Below, piece after piece: positions 21,270 to 34,507 of a stretch of DNA of 64,000 nt (positions are counted from its first letter, which is position 1; each line of letters opens with the position of its first letter). The notes beneath the pieces are model-generated. The model had not been told where the DNA came from, did no database searches, and saw only the letters and a list, made by a program, of their open reading frames with translations. Location: positions 32,669,925-32,733,924 of the forward strand of contig NC_132879.1 of assembly GCF_030463535.1 (NCBI RefSeq). Reading direction: 5' to 3'. A program made the translations under genes and the position numbers. The DNA comes from Salminus brasiliensis (taxonomy: Eukaryota > Chordata > Actinopteri > Characiformes > Bryconidae).

Positions 21270-22060
21270 GGGGTAGGAGGGACACTGTCTAAACTGTGTC
21301 CATTAAGGGCAGTATAGCTCTGCACTCAGCTGAGGATATTGTTGGGTGGCTGATAGAACACTTTCTCTAGACATTAGGGATTGAGATGCCTCTGTAATGT
21401 TGCATGGACCTCGGGAACAGTGCCTCTGGACTGGCAATCCAAGGTTGTGGTCCTCATTAGGAAAGCGAACCAGAGAGTGTGTGGAAACGTTTGAATCATC
21501 ACACCTCGGTTTCCCTCTAGAAAGTTTATGCCAGGGTAGTGCAAAGACGAGACTCAGAAGGAGAAATGCAGATTCTGTCCTGACCATGAAATGTTGGACC
21601 AGCTCTTCACTCTCTTTTGGATAGTTGAGGAGGCATGGGAGTTCAGCAGTTCTGTCTACATGTTTTGTGGACTTGAAGGCTTATGACCATGTTCTCTGAG
21701 ACATCTTGTGAGAAGTGCTCTAGGTGCATGGGATGCAAGGGTCGGTGATGCGAGCTGTGCAGTCCTTGTACTCACTGAGTCAGAGCTGTGTCCATATTTT
21801 CAGCACTAAGTCAAGCTTGTTAAGTGTTGCCGTTGGTCTTTGTCAGGGCTGTGCCATGTGTCTGCTCCTGTTTGTGATATTTATAGACGGGATAGCAAGG
21901 CGTAGCCAGGGGCAGGATGGTCTGGGGGGCCTCCAACGCACACTTGACTAGTTTGTAGCTAAGTGTATAGTGGTTGGTATGAGAATCAGCACCTTCAAGT
22001 CTGAGGCCACAGTGGTATCCCACTCACCTTTCACGACCCAGGACTTGCTAGAGGGATTGT
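21270..22060 (+). mobile_element. RTE/Rex3-like LINE RT fragment (copy 2 flank)
   Basis: Fuller than in copies 1, 3 and 5: it keeps the segment with CATTAAGGGCAGTATAGCTC at 21302 before the RT text, so those copies carry a shared deletion. Confidence 0.65.
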
Positions 22061-22253
22061 ATCTTATAGTATCTTATCTTAAGAATGAAATAGGGGTGCG
22101 AATCTCTCTGTGTCAGGTGATTTGATTCAATTCTGATTTTTGAGGTCACGATTCAATTCAGAAACAATCTTTGATTCAGGAACCATTTTTCAATTCAAAT
22201 GGTCTTTAAATTTGATTTAAATTAAGTGACTGATGAAGATGAAACGACATTGT

Positions 22254-22750
22254 TGTCATGGTGGGTCAGGCCAGACACAGGGGGATGAACACTCGCAGAG
22301 ATGGGTGCAATGCAAGTCCTTTAATAACACAATAGAAAATCATACAAAGAGCAAACCAAAGCAAACAAAGCAGCAACTAACGGGAATAAACAGGAAAACA
22401 ACGTAAACTCGACAAACTAGAGGGCGAACACAAAGCACACCTGAGACCGGGGGACTCTGGGAGCTGAGCTAGATGAGCAGGGCAGGGAACAGAGGGAACC
22501 AGCCGCAGAACCAAAAACGGCTAGGCCAACCAAACCTGGCAACGCAGTGTGGAAAAGGGTCGCCTAGCTGGAGCGAGGGTCGTGGGTATAAGGTGGCAGT
22601 GAGTGAAAGCATCTCGCTAAACACATGAACATGAAACACGACACTGAACCGACACAATGAACCAAACACACATGAACGCAACTGAACCAGAACCGAGTCA
22701 CTGAATAGATACAAGAACAGAAACATAACAAAAAGTCCTTAAGTGGGCAG
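22254..22750. mobile_element. LTR-like element (copy 2 flank)
   Basis: Starts TGTCATGGTGGGTCAGGCC as in the other modules. Lacks one short ACATGAACCAA repeat unit near 22655 that copies 1, 3, 4 and 5 have. Confidence 0.4.
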
Positions 22751-23134
22751 CGGCTCGGAATCGCCGCATTCTTGCTAGTAGAAAATGGAGCATTTTGCTT
22801 TCATATTTTGAAGTTTACTTTAGTCTGTTTATGTTCAAAACGGAAAATAAAAAATGTAGTTAATTATGTATTTCAGTGTATTGTGGTTATTCATGTGTGT
22901 GTGTGTGTGTGTGTGTATATAGCAAGAATATGTTCTTTGTTCTTCTGTCACTGATAAAGTGGATATATACATTTTTTGCATTATAAATACAAAATTATTT
23001 TATATATATCACATATATCAACACCGTGAACCTAACCATACAGCTGTAGCCTATATGATATGGCTATGTAAAAGTGCTGTGTGGTTTTGCAGAATTCATG
23101 TGTCAATGGAATTGGGGGCCAGAAAATATGGTTT

Positions 23135-23695
23135 CAGAATCAGAATCAGAAATACTTTATTAATCCTAGTAGTGAAACTGCAGTTGCTATAGTTGCAGCG
23201 GTTTGTGTAAGAATAAACACTCTATAAAGTTTAAAACAAAAATAGAAAAAAGGTTTATAAATTATAAGATTAAATGGTATTTAGAGTATGAATATAGTTT
23301 TATGAATAAATGGCAAAGTGACAATAACTGTGATAATAAATATGGAACAGACCGCCCAGAGCATTAGGCCAAATGGTGTTAAATGCACTGGAGAAATAAA
23401 AAAACATGATCCTTACAGTGCTGGCTGGATTATAGCATCCTCAACTCCCAGACAGGACTGTGCCGGAGCTCATCCAGGACTAGCTTCTCCATGGTCTTCA
23501 TGATGTGTGACGTCAGTGCCACTGGCCTGTACTCCTAATGTCACTGGGTCGCGGCATCTTCTGGACAGGAACAATGCAGTACGTTTTCCACATCCACGGG
23601 ACATAGTGCAGTACTCCGCAAAGCTGTGTGGCACAGGCCTAGCATAAGGCTTTGGCACAGGCCCCTGGGATGGACACCATCTGGGAGAACAGAGA
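23135..23695 (-). mobile_element. LINE fragment, minus strand (after copy 2)
   Basis: The 3' tail (CAGAATCAGAATC at 23135) is joined at about 23350 to an upstream RT segment that reads on the minus strand FSSAFNTI-type and CGVLHYVP-type text. About 500 bp between them, present after copy 4 (49108-49620), are deleted. Confidence 0.6.
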
Positions 23696-24515
23696 ACACA
23701 AACATGAGTAAGAGAGTAAGCTAATCCAGAGTCTCGTGGAGAAGCCTTAATATGCTAATTTCGAATGTGAGGCATTAACTAACTTACGTTCTCAAATGAC
23801 TCACCTAAATACATTTGAACATGCAATGATAGATTCTCAACTTCACACAGAGCTTACGTTTACTTGCTATGTTCTTTTGTATTATTCACTGAGATTGGGT
23901 AATGAATATATGGTCTCTTATTACTGAAAGGAAAGGAAACTTTTCTTTTCTCGACAAAAGAACAGACGTCTTCATTTGATCAAACAGACACGAGCTAGAA
24001 ATTACACCAAAAAGAACAATGTGACGTGAAACACTTGAGGACAAACATCAGTTACATGAGTCTGTTTGCTTCACTATATGTGTGTGTGTGTGTGTGTGTT
24101 ATAGGGTCACTCCAGACAAAGTGCCTCCAGAGGGAGGTGAGAGTTGTGTTGTTAGACGGGGAGTAGAGTGTCTGGGTTGATTCACAAGTACCCCAAGACG
24201 TTTTAAGGATCTTGGTCCGAGGTACTCTCCTAAAACTACATGCCATGGCTTTACTAGAATTTGACTAATTGTGTTTTCTTGCTGCTTCTTTCTTAAAATG
24301 TTCTTCTACAATAATAGTATGTTCCTTCCAAAAGGAAAACACATTCAACCCTAAATCAAAGCCTTATGCTAGGTAGCCTGTATAACTCATTTAAAGCTGG
24401 TGAGGAATCTCAAGAATGAGTATTAGAGCTAGAAGTCCTGATTCTGAAGTAAGAAACACTCCTGAACACCTGCACAGTTTAAACTCATGCAAATAACCAG
24501 AGCTGAATTCACTGA
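23696..24515. other. Downstream block (Z) of unit A, no gene recognised
   Basis: A/T-rich, no convincing ORF. Holds a (TG)n microsatellite at 24080-24099 and, at 24240-24330, a scrap of U4-type spacer (TTGTGTTTTCTTGCTGC, ACAATAATAGTATGTT). Ends at the junction with unit B. Confidence 0.5.
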
Positions 24516-25754
24516 TATTTGGACTACACTCACTTCAACCAGAAATCAGCTCTGTGAGCAACACTTGTGAGATGAACAACTCATAGCAGGTACCCCCATC
24601 TTTTTAGTCTTTTCCCCCACCCACGCTGCAGGCCTGTTAGGATGCTTGTGAACGTTGGGGCCTTGAACCAGTAAACAGCACTGGCCGCTTCGCCCCGTGT
24701 GGAGCAAAATAAAAGAAAATAAAAGGGTAGCGCTAAAATAGCTTCATCAAATGTGAGGCTTGAGTCGTTTCTGGCTCCTTCTCATCCCCTGCCCACTCTT
24801 CCATTCTCTGTCTCTCTCTCTAGCCTCAGCTCCTGCTAACTGTGCTATGGGGTTGTGTATCCCACTCTCTCCAGGAGAAAGTCAAACTCTCAGTTCTAGC
24901 CACTCCGACTACAACAGGTCATCCACAGTACAGCGACAGTCCCTTACTGGTAGCTGACAGTGAACCTGCACCCCAAGCTCATCTGGCTTCTCCAACCAAA
25001 CTGAGACCCAGGCTAGCACGGCTGCTCTGCACTCTGAGCTCACTAACTATCAGACTGAAAGTTAGGATGGTTACTCAAACATACTCTGCTAAATCTGTTA
25101 GTAAACGGCATTAAAAGATCTAACAGACACTTCTTGTAAGTAATAACAGTGTATTTTACTCCAGAATCCTCAGAGCAAAACTATTGTCCTGCTGTACTTC
25201 TGCTGTTTTTCAGCCCTCTCTCCCTGGAGCCCCGCCCCTCTCTCTCAGGAACCAATTGAATACACTGAAAGCGTGTGATCCTGCTAAACTATCCAATTAG
25301 AAAGAAGATACAGGAAAACTGACAGATCCACATAACGTTGTAGTGCACTGAGCACATGTTCACCCTGTTCATTTCAACCAAACTCTGGAGCTTCTTTTTT
25401 CTCCTTTTTTCAATGATAGACTTCCTTTAACCATTACATGAACGTACAGACTATTAAAACATTAGTTTCCTCACCTTTGCCAACTATATTTTACAAAAAA
25501 ACCACAAAGATTTTAACACTATTGCTGAATGAAACAATAAAAATAATAATTTCACAAAAAATATTAGTTATTTTTATTTACCTTTTTTTCCCTTTTTTCT
25601 TTGTGCTGTTTACAACATGCCACGGCTTTTAAGTGCTTCATATTTTACTAACTGTGTTTTCTTGCTGCAATTTTCTTAAAATGTTCTTGTACAATAGTAG
25701 TATGTTGGTATAACGCAATTCGGAAAGTAATTCAGAAAGTAATTGTGATAAACT
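24516..25754. other. Leader block of unit B, no gene recognised
   Basis: Near-identical to 1-1239. Differences are scattered single bases and small A-run changes. Confidence 0.6.
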
Positions 25755-25773
25755 GGTTACGACTCTTGAAATC
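25755..25773 (+). promoter_or_regulatory. PSE-like element of U4-like repeat B1
   Basis: GGTTACGACTCTTGAAATC, same variant as A1; no DSE upstream. Confidence 0.55.
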
Positions 25774-25815
25774 TTCAGTAAAGTCGATGTACATATATAG
25801 TTCTGAGAAGGTCTG

Positions 25816-25955
25816 TATTATTTTGCAGAGGCAGTATCATAGCTTGTGAGTTTAATCTGAGGTGTGATCATTGCTTGTTGAAAACTTTACCCACTATCCG
25901 ACCAGGATGATTTGAAATATAGTCAACTATGGCCATTTTTTTGTTAGTGTTAGTT
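25816..25955 (+). pseudogene. U4 snRNA-like pseudogene B1
   Basis: Duplicate of A1 with the same damaged central CCCACTATCCGACC, so the damage came before the A/B duplication. Confidence 0.8.
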
Positions 25956-26045
25956 AAGAATAAGCTTGAATGTTTTTTTCAGTGCTTTTTGTTGTAGTCA
26001 GTTTGGTTTTAGATTGTGTGGGTATTAAGTTTACGTTCAGCTTTT

Positions 26046-26964
26046 TTCCACTTTCTAGCACTTATTTTTATATCTGTTTAGTCATTTACTGCGTCATATG
26101 CTTACTAACTGCTTTTCCATTGTGTTTACAGTCTATTCCCACAGGTATATCAACAAACTAAACAAAAAGCCCAGTAGCAGTTTACCCCTACAACCAGCTT
26201 TATTTCAGTGCCCAAATCAACTGCAAGCGGGAAGTCCCTGCTTTTTATGGCTGCTGCTGCTTTTTGACTGTATGAAGTGTGGCATGTTTAGTCTAGAGCC
26301 TTTTTCCACCGCTAGTGATAATGATCGTGTTTTTACTGAATGTGAGCTAGTTCACTCTTTGGTGGTTAAAGTGGAGCAGTTAGAGGTGAGCATCACGGCT
26401 TTACTAAAGGATAGAGAGCCAGAGTCACTGACAGCAGCCCCGGATGCTTTAGGGAGAGCTAGCACCCCCCTCCACTCCGGAGTTAGCTAAGCTAAGGCTA
26501 ATGCTAGCGCTAAGACCAAAGCTAGCCCACCAGAACACCAAACAGGTTTACCCCTCAGTGAAACACCCGCTGAGGAGCCTGTTCAGCGTACTCTGCTCAG
26601 AGGAGACTCTGTTATCTGACACGTGAAGATAGCTCGTCCTTTAGAGGCTCCAGCAGAACCGTTAGCTGTTTACCAGGAGCCAGAGCGCCGGACATTAGCG
26701 CCCACCTTAAGCAGGTAGCTAACAGGAGATATTCGAGGGTAGTTATTCATGTAGGGGCAACGATATTCATCTGCGGCAGTCAGAAGTAAGTAAGGATAAC
26801 ATTAAAGAGGGGGTTAAACTGGTCCAGACAATGTCTGATGTGGTCATTTGCTCTGGCCTTATCCCAATGAGGCGCGGCTCTGAGTCTTACAGCTGACTCA
26901 CAGCGCTAAATCACTGGATGTTCAAGTGGTGTTCGGAAAATCATGTGGGCTTCATAGATAACTG
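26046..26964 (+). mobile_element. Old L2-like LINE, 5' part (unit B)
   Basis: As 1531-2449. One base change turns the R of SYSRLTAL into a stop (TACAGCTGACTC at 26889-26900), so decay went on after duplication. Confidence 0.7.
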
Positions 26965-27595
26965 CTTAGAGAGCGAGAGAGAGAGAGAGAGAGAGAGAGA
27001 GTCGTGTTTAGTATGAGCTCTTAAAATTTCTACCTTTCTTCATTTTTAAAATGAGATTAATCACAGAAATCAAACTGATTATAATTATAATATCAAAAAA
27101 ACGTCATTTCAGTTTAAAAAAAATTTATTTGGATATAATTAGACAGAAAAACAAGCAAAAATAAGAATCAGAAGGAGAGCAGCTAGCAGAGCAGCAAGCA
27201 GCGTAGCCGTTAGCCGTTAGCAGTGGAAGCAGATTCAGCAGAAGCAGAATCAGCTCCAGAAAGAATCCAGAGGAAAACTGAACAGGGAGCTGTAGACCTG
27301 CTACACCCACCGCTGAGACCAACCACACCCGACTAAACCAGGAGCAGAGACCAGACAGCCCCCACACCTGCGCCTCACACTGGGGTAAGAGACCCGCTCC
27401 CACAGAGCGACAGAGTCACAGACCGGAGACCATCACCCTAAACTAAGGTCTGAACTCAGGTATGAAACTCTAGCTACAGAAGAGGAGAACGTGCTCAGAT
27501 AGCGCTAACCCCGCTAAGTTTGCTAAAGCAGCTAATCTGGCAGTTACTGCGAGCCTCCTCTGATTGGTCAGCTGCTACAAAAACTGCTACAACCA

Positions 27596-29043
27596 ATGAG
27601 AATGGCCTCAGCAGCAGCAGCTCCGCCTTCCCACATGTTTGACTTTCCCACAGACGCTGGATCAGAGAGCAGCAGACAGCAGCATAAACAGAGGCAGCAG
27701 AGAGAGAACCCTGAGACCCTGTTTAAAGACTGCAGCTCCATCAGAGGGAGAAACACCACCACCAACCTGCTCTTCTACACTGAGCACAGTCCAGCATGGC
27801 ATTCGGCTCTGTGCAGATATTTCACACACACCACAAAGAGAGGCATCTGCAAGGGCCGCCAGTTATACATCTTTGAGGATGCAGAAAAAGATGCAGAGAA
27901 CAGGCTCCTAACAGTGAAGCTGTACCAAAACGGCACAGTGATGGTGCAGGGGAGTGAAGACGCTCTGCTGGAATTTGAAATGGCTTTTCCCAGTCTCACA
28001 AACCTGGCCAACCAAGAAAGAGCTGAAGCCCCCAGCACAGTCCCCAGCCCAACCCCCACACTTGAACAAACACCTGCTGAAGGGGAAACAGAGCCCCCAC
28101 AACATTACTGTAGATCACAGCCCTCGCTCAGTCAGCACTAAACAATGAACTGGCAAGGGTTCGAGACAACACACACAAAGAACTGGAACAAATTAAACAG
28201 GAACTGAAAACAGAAATTTGGAGCCTCAAGGAAGAGCTGCACCAGAAAGACACCACCATAAAGAACCTAAACACACAGATCCAGACACACACTGAGGAGC
28301 TGAACACTCCACTCACTGCCAGCCCCTCACAATCCAGACAGATTTAAAATCTCCCTGCTACACAGCAAGACCACCACAAGCCCTCGTCTGAGGGAGCAGC
28401 TGAGCAGCAGAGCAGCAGACCAGCCACCGTGGAGAAAGACACAGACATTGCCATTCTGATTGATTCAAACGCAAAATTCCTGCAGGAGGATTTACTCTTC
28501 CCAGGTCAGAAAACAGCAAAAATATGGTGCCCAAAAATAAAAGATGCCCACAGAATTCTCTCTGATTCCAAACTTAACACTGCTAAATCTATCATTATCC
28601 ACACTGGCACCAATGACCTCAGAACAGAGCAGGATAGGGTAGGAAGACTGATGTGCAGAGTAGCAGAGAGAGCTGCTGAGTCCTTTCCTAACACCAAAAT
28701 CATTATCTCCACCCTCCTGCCCTGCAAAGACTTCCACCCAGCCACCATCCACAAGATCAACACAGACATCTCTAGAGGATGTGCCCTCATGCCTAATGTG
28801 CACCTGGCCCACCACTCTAACATCACCCCCCACCATCTCTACGACCATGTGCACATAAGCAAACACATGGTCAGAGAATTTGCCAGGACACTTAAAAATA
28901 CTACACTTGGCAGACATTCCCACTCAACACAGGAACACGGAGGAATGGTTCCCAAGACCACAACACAGCTTCAGGCACGCAGCCATCAGCCCTACCATCC
29001 ACAAACACCTCCTGAGAGCCCGACACCTACCTGGACAGCATAA
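27596..29043 (+). pseudogene. LINE copy B ORF1, deleted and frameshifted
   Basis: Lacks most of the coiled coil. A C-run two bases shorter than in copy A (near 28094) shifts the frame, and then 221 bp are missing at the point where AGCACT occurs at both ends in copy A (3611 and 3832). A stop follows near 28345. The SGNH-like C-terminal domain is open from 28429 (IAILIDSNAKF, IIIHTGTNDLRTEQ) and lacks the extra A of copy A. Confidence 0.8.
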
Positions 29044-29523
29044 TTCTCCTCACACCCCGCCAACTGGACCAGCCTACCGGGTCACACCGTCCAGACCAGC
29101 ACAACGCCCCCCTCCAACCAGACCAGCTCATGTATTACCAGCAACGGACCAGCACAACGCCCCCCTCCAACCAGACCAGTGCACCGGCCCCACCCTGAAC
29201 ATGCACCCCGAGCAGCCCCCCTCACTCAGGACAGGGCCCTACAGCAGCAACGCAGCTATGCAGAGGTCCTTCGTACTCCACAGAGCTCTACACAGATGGG
29301 TAACATCAAACAGTTGCTACAGTACATCTGTGCAAAACTCCCATAGCTCATATATGCAGCACACTTACAGTCACTACTTCAATCTTTTTCATTATAAAAT
29401 GAACTTGTAGTGGACTTCTTGTTTTGTTTTTGAATGCATTTATTTATTTTCCCCAATATATTCAGTATTAATAGATTTCTTTATTTATCTCATTTTAATC
29501 AGAAAAGGAGATTTACTATTAAC

Positions 29524-32500
29524 ATGGCTTCACTCTCAATTAGCATAGAACATTCAAGGTTTAAAATCATCAACATTTGGGTTTAAAAATCTAGATGAAG
29601 ACTTTCAAAACAATATCAAAAACACTGATCTTCTAATACTGCAGGAGACTTGGTGTAGGACTGATACGACCACTCACTGTCCCCAAGGCCACAGAGAGAT
29701 CATCATCCCTTCCCAAAAACTGAACTCAGTGCGTCGGGGCAGAGACTCGGGAGGAATAATCATATGGTACAAAGAAAACCTACACAGTTTTTTAGACACA
29801 TTGAAAATTGGAAAATTTTACATTTGGCTTAAAATAAAAAAGGCATTATTATCTATGAAAAAAGATCTGTTTCTCTTTGCCATATATATTCCTCCAACAG
29901 AGTCCCCTTACTGCTCTGAAGAGATGTTCCCAGAGCTAGGAAAGGAAATATGCCATTTCCAGGCGCAGCGAAATGTGCTGATTTGTGGGGACTTCAATGC
30001 TAGAACTGGAACACAGCCTGATTATATTAATATAAAAAATGACAAATACATTAACAATAATATGCCATCCATTACTAATAACCCTTCTTATGCCCATAGA
30101 AACAATCAAGATTGCACGGTCAACAAAAGTGGTAAAGACCTCCTGCAGCTCTGTCAAAGCCTGGGTCTGTACATCGTCAACGGTAGGTTACGAGGGGACA
30201 CTTTAGGAAGGTATACATTTTGCTCACCTCTTGGGAATTGTACAGTAGATTACATCATAACAGATTTAGACCCTTTCTCTCTTAGCGCATTCACTGTAAA
30301 AACACTAACCCCTTTGTCTGATCACAGCCAAATCACTGTGTTCATTAAAAGGGCAGAAAATAACAGCAGTGCACACACACAGCCCAGTAAGCTGTACAAC
30401 ATCCATACAGACCATACAGATGGGCCCAAAACAGCACAGAAGAGTTCCAGAAAGCAGCTGCAAACCAAGAAATTCAGACACTTTTAGACTCCTTTCTGGA
30501 CACCACATATGTTCCCAGTAAAGAAGGAATCAATCTGGCAGTAAGAAATATGAGTATGATTTTTGACAAAACAGCTAAAAAAGCACAATTAAAAAATAGA
30601 AACAGATCAAAACCCAAACTCAAAAAAGAAGACAATTGGTTTGATCAGGAGTGCCAAAACATGAGAAAAGAACTTCGAAATTTATCAAATCAGAAACACA
30701 GAAATCCAAACAATGCACACATACGCCTTCTTTACTGTGAAACACTAAAGAATTATAAACATACACTCAGAACCAAAAAAGCTCAATATACATACAAGCA
30801 ACTATCACTACTTGATTCAATAAATACAAATAGATTCTGGAATAATTGGAATAAACTTAAAAAGAAAGATTATGAAGAACTAGCCATATAAAATGGAGAT
30901 ACATGGACAAACCACTTCCAAACACTGTTTAAAAAAATAGAATTTGACCCAAATTCAGAACAAAGCAAGATAAACAGAAAACTAGAAAAAATAGAAATAG
31001 CAATTAAAAACAATCAAAATCCTTTAGACTTCTCAATTACTAAACAGGAGCCCAAAGACAAAATTAAAAAACTAAAACCAAATAAAGCATCTGGACCCGA
31101 TGGCTTCCTGAATGAGACGCTACAATGTACCAGTTCAAAATTTAATTAGGCCATTTTAAAACTGTTCAATTTAGTTCTGAGTGTAGGTCACTTCCCTGAA
31201 ACCTGGAACCATGGACTGATAATACCAATCTTTAAAAATGGAGATAAATTTGACCCTAATAATTACCGAGGCATCTGTGTGAACAGTAATTTGGGGAAGC
31301 TGATGTGCAGCATCTTAAATTCTAGAATCTTAAACTTCCTTATGAAGCACAGTGTCTTGAATAGAAGTCAAATTGGGTTTTTACCAAATCACCGCACCAC
31401 TGATCATACTTACACCCTACACACCCTGACTAAAAAACATGTTCATAAAAATAAAACCAGAATATTTGCCTGTTTTATTGACTTTAAAAAAGCATTTGAT
31501 TCTATTTGGCACCAAGGATTCTTTTACAGACTTCTAGAAAGTGGTGTAGGGGGTAAAACACATGATCTTATTAAATCAATGTACACAGGAAACAGGTGTG
31601 GAATTAAAATCGGTAACAAACAAACAGATTCTCTCGCTCAGGAGTGCGGAGTGAGACAGGGCTGCTGTTTAAGCCCAACCCTATTCAACATTTATATTAA
31701 TGAACTGGCCAAAATACTAGAGGAGTCTACAGCTCCCGGTCTCACTCTGCACAACTCAGATCAAATTCCTGCTCTATGCAGACGACCTGGTCCTGCTGTC
31801 CTCCACAGAGCAGGGTCTACAGCAGAACCTGGACCTGCTGGAGCAGTACTGCCAGACCTGGGCCCTGGCAGTAAACCCCAAAAAGACAAAGATCATGATA
31901 TTTCAAAAAAGATCCCGATCTCAATTTCTATTAGGCACACAGGAAATCAACCATGCCTCCAACTATAACTATTTAGGCATCACAATCAGTTCCTCTGGAA
32001 ATTTCCATCAAGCAGTGAATCAGCTGAGAGAAAAAACACGCAGAGCTTTCTACACCATAAAACGTCAAATTTGTGCAGAAATTCCAATTAAAATTTGGCT
32101 AAAAATATTTGAGTCAGTAATGGAACCTATTGCCCTTCATGGCAGTGAAGTTTGGGGTCCGCTTACCAATCAACAATTTGACAAATGGGACAAACATCCA
32201 ATTGAGACTCTGCATGCAGAATTCTGTAAAAACATGCACAGAAACTCCACTCTGACCAGGTACAGACTCAGTCAGCACAGCCTGGCTATAGAGACTGGCA
32301 GACACAAAAGATCCTGGGTTCCTCAGGAGAAGAGAACATGCCAGCAGTGCCAGCTCAACAAAACAGAGTCAGAGCTGCACTTCCTGACAGAATGCCCCAA
32401 ATACACCCAGACCCGCCAACAATTCTACACCAAAATCAGCCACAGATACCCCAAATTCCTCAGCCTCTCCGACCCAGAGAAACTGCCCTATCTGCTAGGA

Positions 32501-32572
32501 GAGCGTAGAGAGTGCTGCTCACTCACAGCTCAGTACACCCTTGCCTGCCACCGTCAGAGAGACAGTGAGTGA
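29524..32572 (+). pseudogene. LINE copy B ORF2, broken
   Basis: Same domain order as copy A. Different breaks: a 4-bp loss near 29545, a 2-bp gain near 30406, in-frame stops at 30889 (CATATAAAATGG) and near 31147, a 2-bp loss near 31759 just before the YADD region, and a 200-bp deletion near 32250. Here GACTTTCAAAACAATATCAA near 29600 is complete, and the RT start reads NNYRGICVN, where copy A has a stop. Confidence 0.85.
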
Positions 32573-32790
32573 CCATATCAGCTTCTACACACTGTAACAC
32601 ACACTGACACAAACACTGAAACACACACTGACACACACTTTTTTTTTTTTTTTTATGTTAATAGTTCAAACTGTTCAGTAATGTTTAATCTGTTCACATT
32701 TCACAACTTTCCTGTAACCTGTAGCTTTGGCAATACAAATGTAGCTATATTTGTCATGCCAATAAAGCCCCCTGAATTGAAAAGTTAATT

Positions 32791-34045
32791 GGTTAAAGTT
32801 CGAGGACAAGCCTGTTTTTTTAGGTAGGGATGGCGTTCACCCCACACGGGAGGGTGCTGCCCTACTTTCGTGCAGCATAGCTCATAGTCTGCTAGTTAGT
32901 CGCTAGAGTCGTGTAAAAGGCTGCTGACAATCCAGAGCCTGGACCAGGCCACAGACAGACTGGCTAAACCGACTGCTTTAAGGCGTCACCCAGGTTTTAC
33001 CGCATTGAGACTGTGTCTGTGTCCCGAATTAAACCCAAACATAGAATATCTAAATCAGCTCGTTTTAATAATTTAATTAGTGTTAAATTCTCACATTCAA
33101 ACTATAACAGCACCACCTCAAACCTAAAGCTCGGTCTACTTAATATTAGACCATTAACCTCGTTGTAAATGAAATTATATTTGATCAGAAATTAGATATT
33201 TTCTGCCTTACTGAATCCTGGATTAGACCTGATCAATATTTAGCACTAAATGAAGCCACCACCGCAGGTTATAAACATGTACATAGCCCTAGATTATCAG
33301 GCAGAGGAGGTGAAGTATGCATACACTTGATATTATTCAAAAACACTGTATCACCTTCACTTCTTTTCAGATTCTCTACATTAATATATCACATTGCATT
33401 TATACTAATTCATATTTATAGGCCTCCAGGGCCCTACTCTGAATTTAAAAAAAAAATGAGTGATTTTGCTGCAGACTTGGCAAAGTTATAATAGTAGGAG
33501 ACTTTAATATTCATTTTGAAAAAGCAGACGATCCATTAACAAAGGCGTTTGCATAGATCTTAGATTCTGTCTGCATGATACAAGACATGACTGAAGCCAC
33601 ACATTACTGTAATCATACCCTAGATTTAGTCCTGACCCTGGGTGTTAGCACTGATCATCTAAATATTCTACCTCAAAGCTCTACCTCCACTCTGACTAAG
33701 GACAGCCTTAGTCAATATAGAAAGGTACTCATTAAAGGCATGTACCCAAAACGCTTACATTAGCAGCCATAAAACCAAATCTTGATCTTAGTGTATTGTC
33801 TAATTACAGACCCATCTCCAACTTAACATTTATATCCAAGATATTAGAAAAAGCTGTGGCCCAACAACTCTGCTTATACCCGAGTAAAAATGACATGTAT
33901 GAGAAATTTCAATCTGGACTCAGACCCAATTATAGCACAGACACAGCCTTAGTGAAGATTACAAATGATCTCCTTCTTGCCTCTGATCGAGGCTATGTAT
34001 CTTTATTAGCCCTACTCGACCTCAGTGCAGCCTTCGGTACAATAG
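32791..34045 (+). mobile_element. Old L2-like LINE, 3' part (unit B)
   Basis: As 8654-9921, with a further 12-bp loss near 32970 and one change N to Y in RPNYSTDTAL. Confidence 0.75.
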
Positions 34046-34425
34046 TAAAGACATGTGGAAATATGTGACTGATTTTACTGACTGCAGTGATTCATGTCCT
34101 AAAGTAACTAGACACCATTTCTTCTGAATAAATTCAGCTGCTTTACGGCGTCTGACACAGCTGTATTATTTCCATAGAAAAACACTGACCAGTAGAACAG
34201 GACTTTCTACAGAAACTTTGTGGTGACAGACCCGGTTTCTAAATCTAGTCTCAGATCATACAGATCTGATGCTAAACTTTAGTATGAGTGAGGTCTTCAT
34301 TCATCAGACCTGGCTGTATTCAATCAGCTCAGTCTCATCACCGCAATGTGCTTCATGTGTTGCTAAGGTAACTGAAAGGGCATAGCACTGTACACAGCAC
34401 TGTGTGTCCATACAGTCCTATACAG

Positions 34426-34507
34426 CCAATGAAGAGACTGACCTCAGTGACCCGAGTCCTCCTCCATTGTGAGGTCATGTCAATGACATCACAGAGCCTA
34501 TAAAAAG
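34426..34507 (+). promoter_or_regulatory. Core promoter of kinase copy 3
   Basis: CCAAT 34426-34430, CRE-like TGACATCA 34484-34491, TATAAAAAG 34499-34507; identical in layout to copy 1. Confidence 0.75.

Larger units (their letters stand above)
1..24515. repeat. Segmental unit A of the tandem array
   Basis: The first bases of the window recur at 24516 and 60517, and the same order of blocks follows each time: leader, U4-like repeat, old LINE, kinase gene. Unit A holds kinase copies 1 and 2 separated by a U4-like repeat array. It matches unit B closely over kinases, leaders and flanks. The main size differences are a LINE about 378 bp longer than in B and a U4 array about 1.6 kb shorter. Confidence 0.9.
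26965..32790 (+). mobile_element. Younger non-LTR retrotransposon, copy B (nested)
   Basis: Same insertion point as copy A, so it was duplicated with the unit and not inserted anew. About 378 bp shorter than A: deletions of 221 bp (ORF1) and 200 bp (ORF2), partly offset by a short GC-rich direct repeat at about 29092-29180 present once in A. The (GA)n tract is at 26968-27001. Confidence 0.85.
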
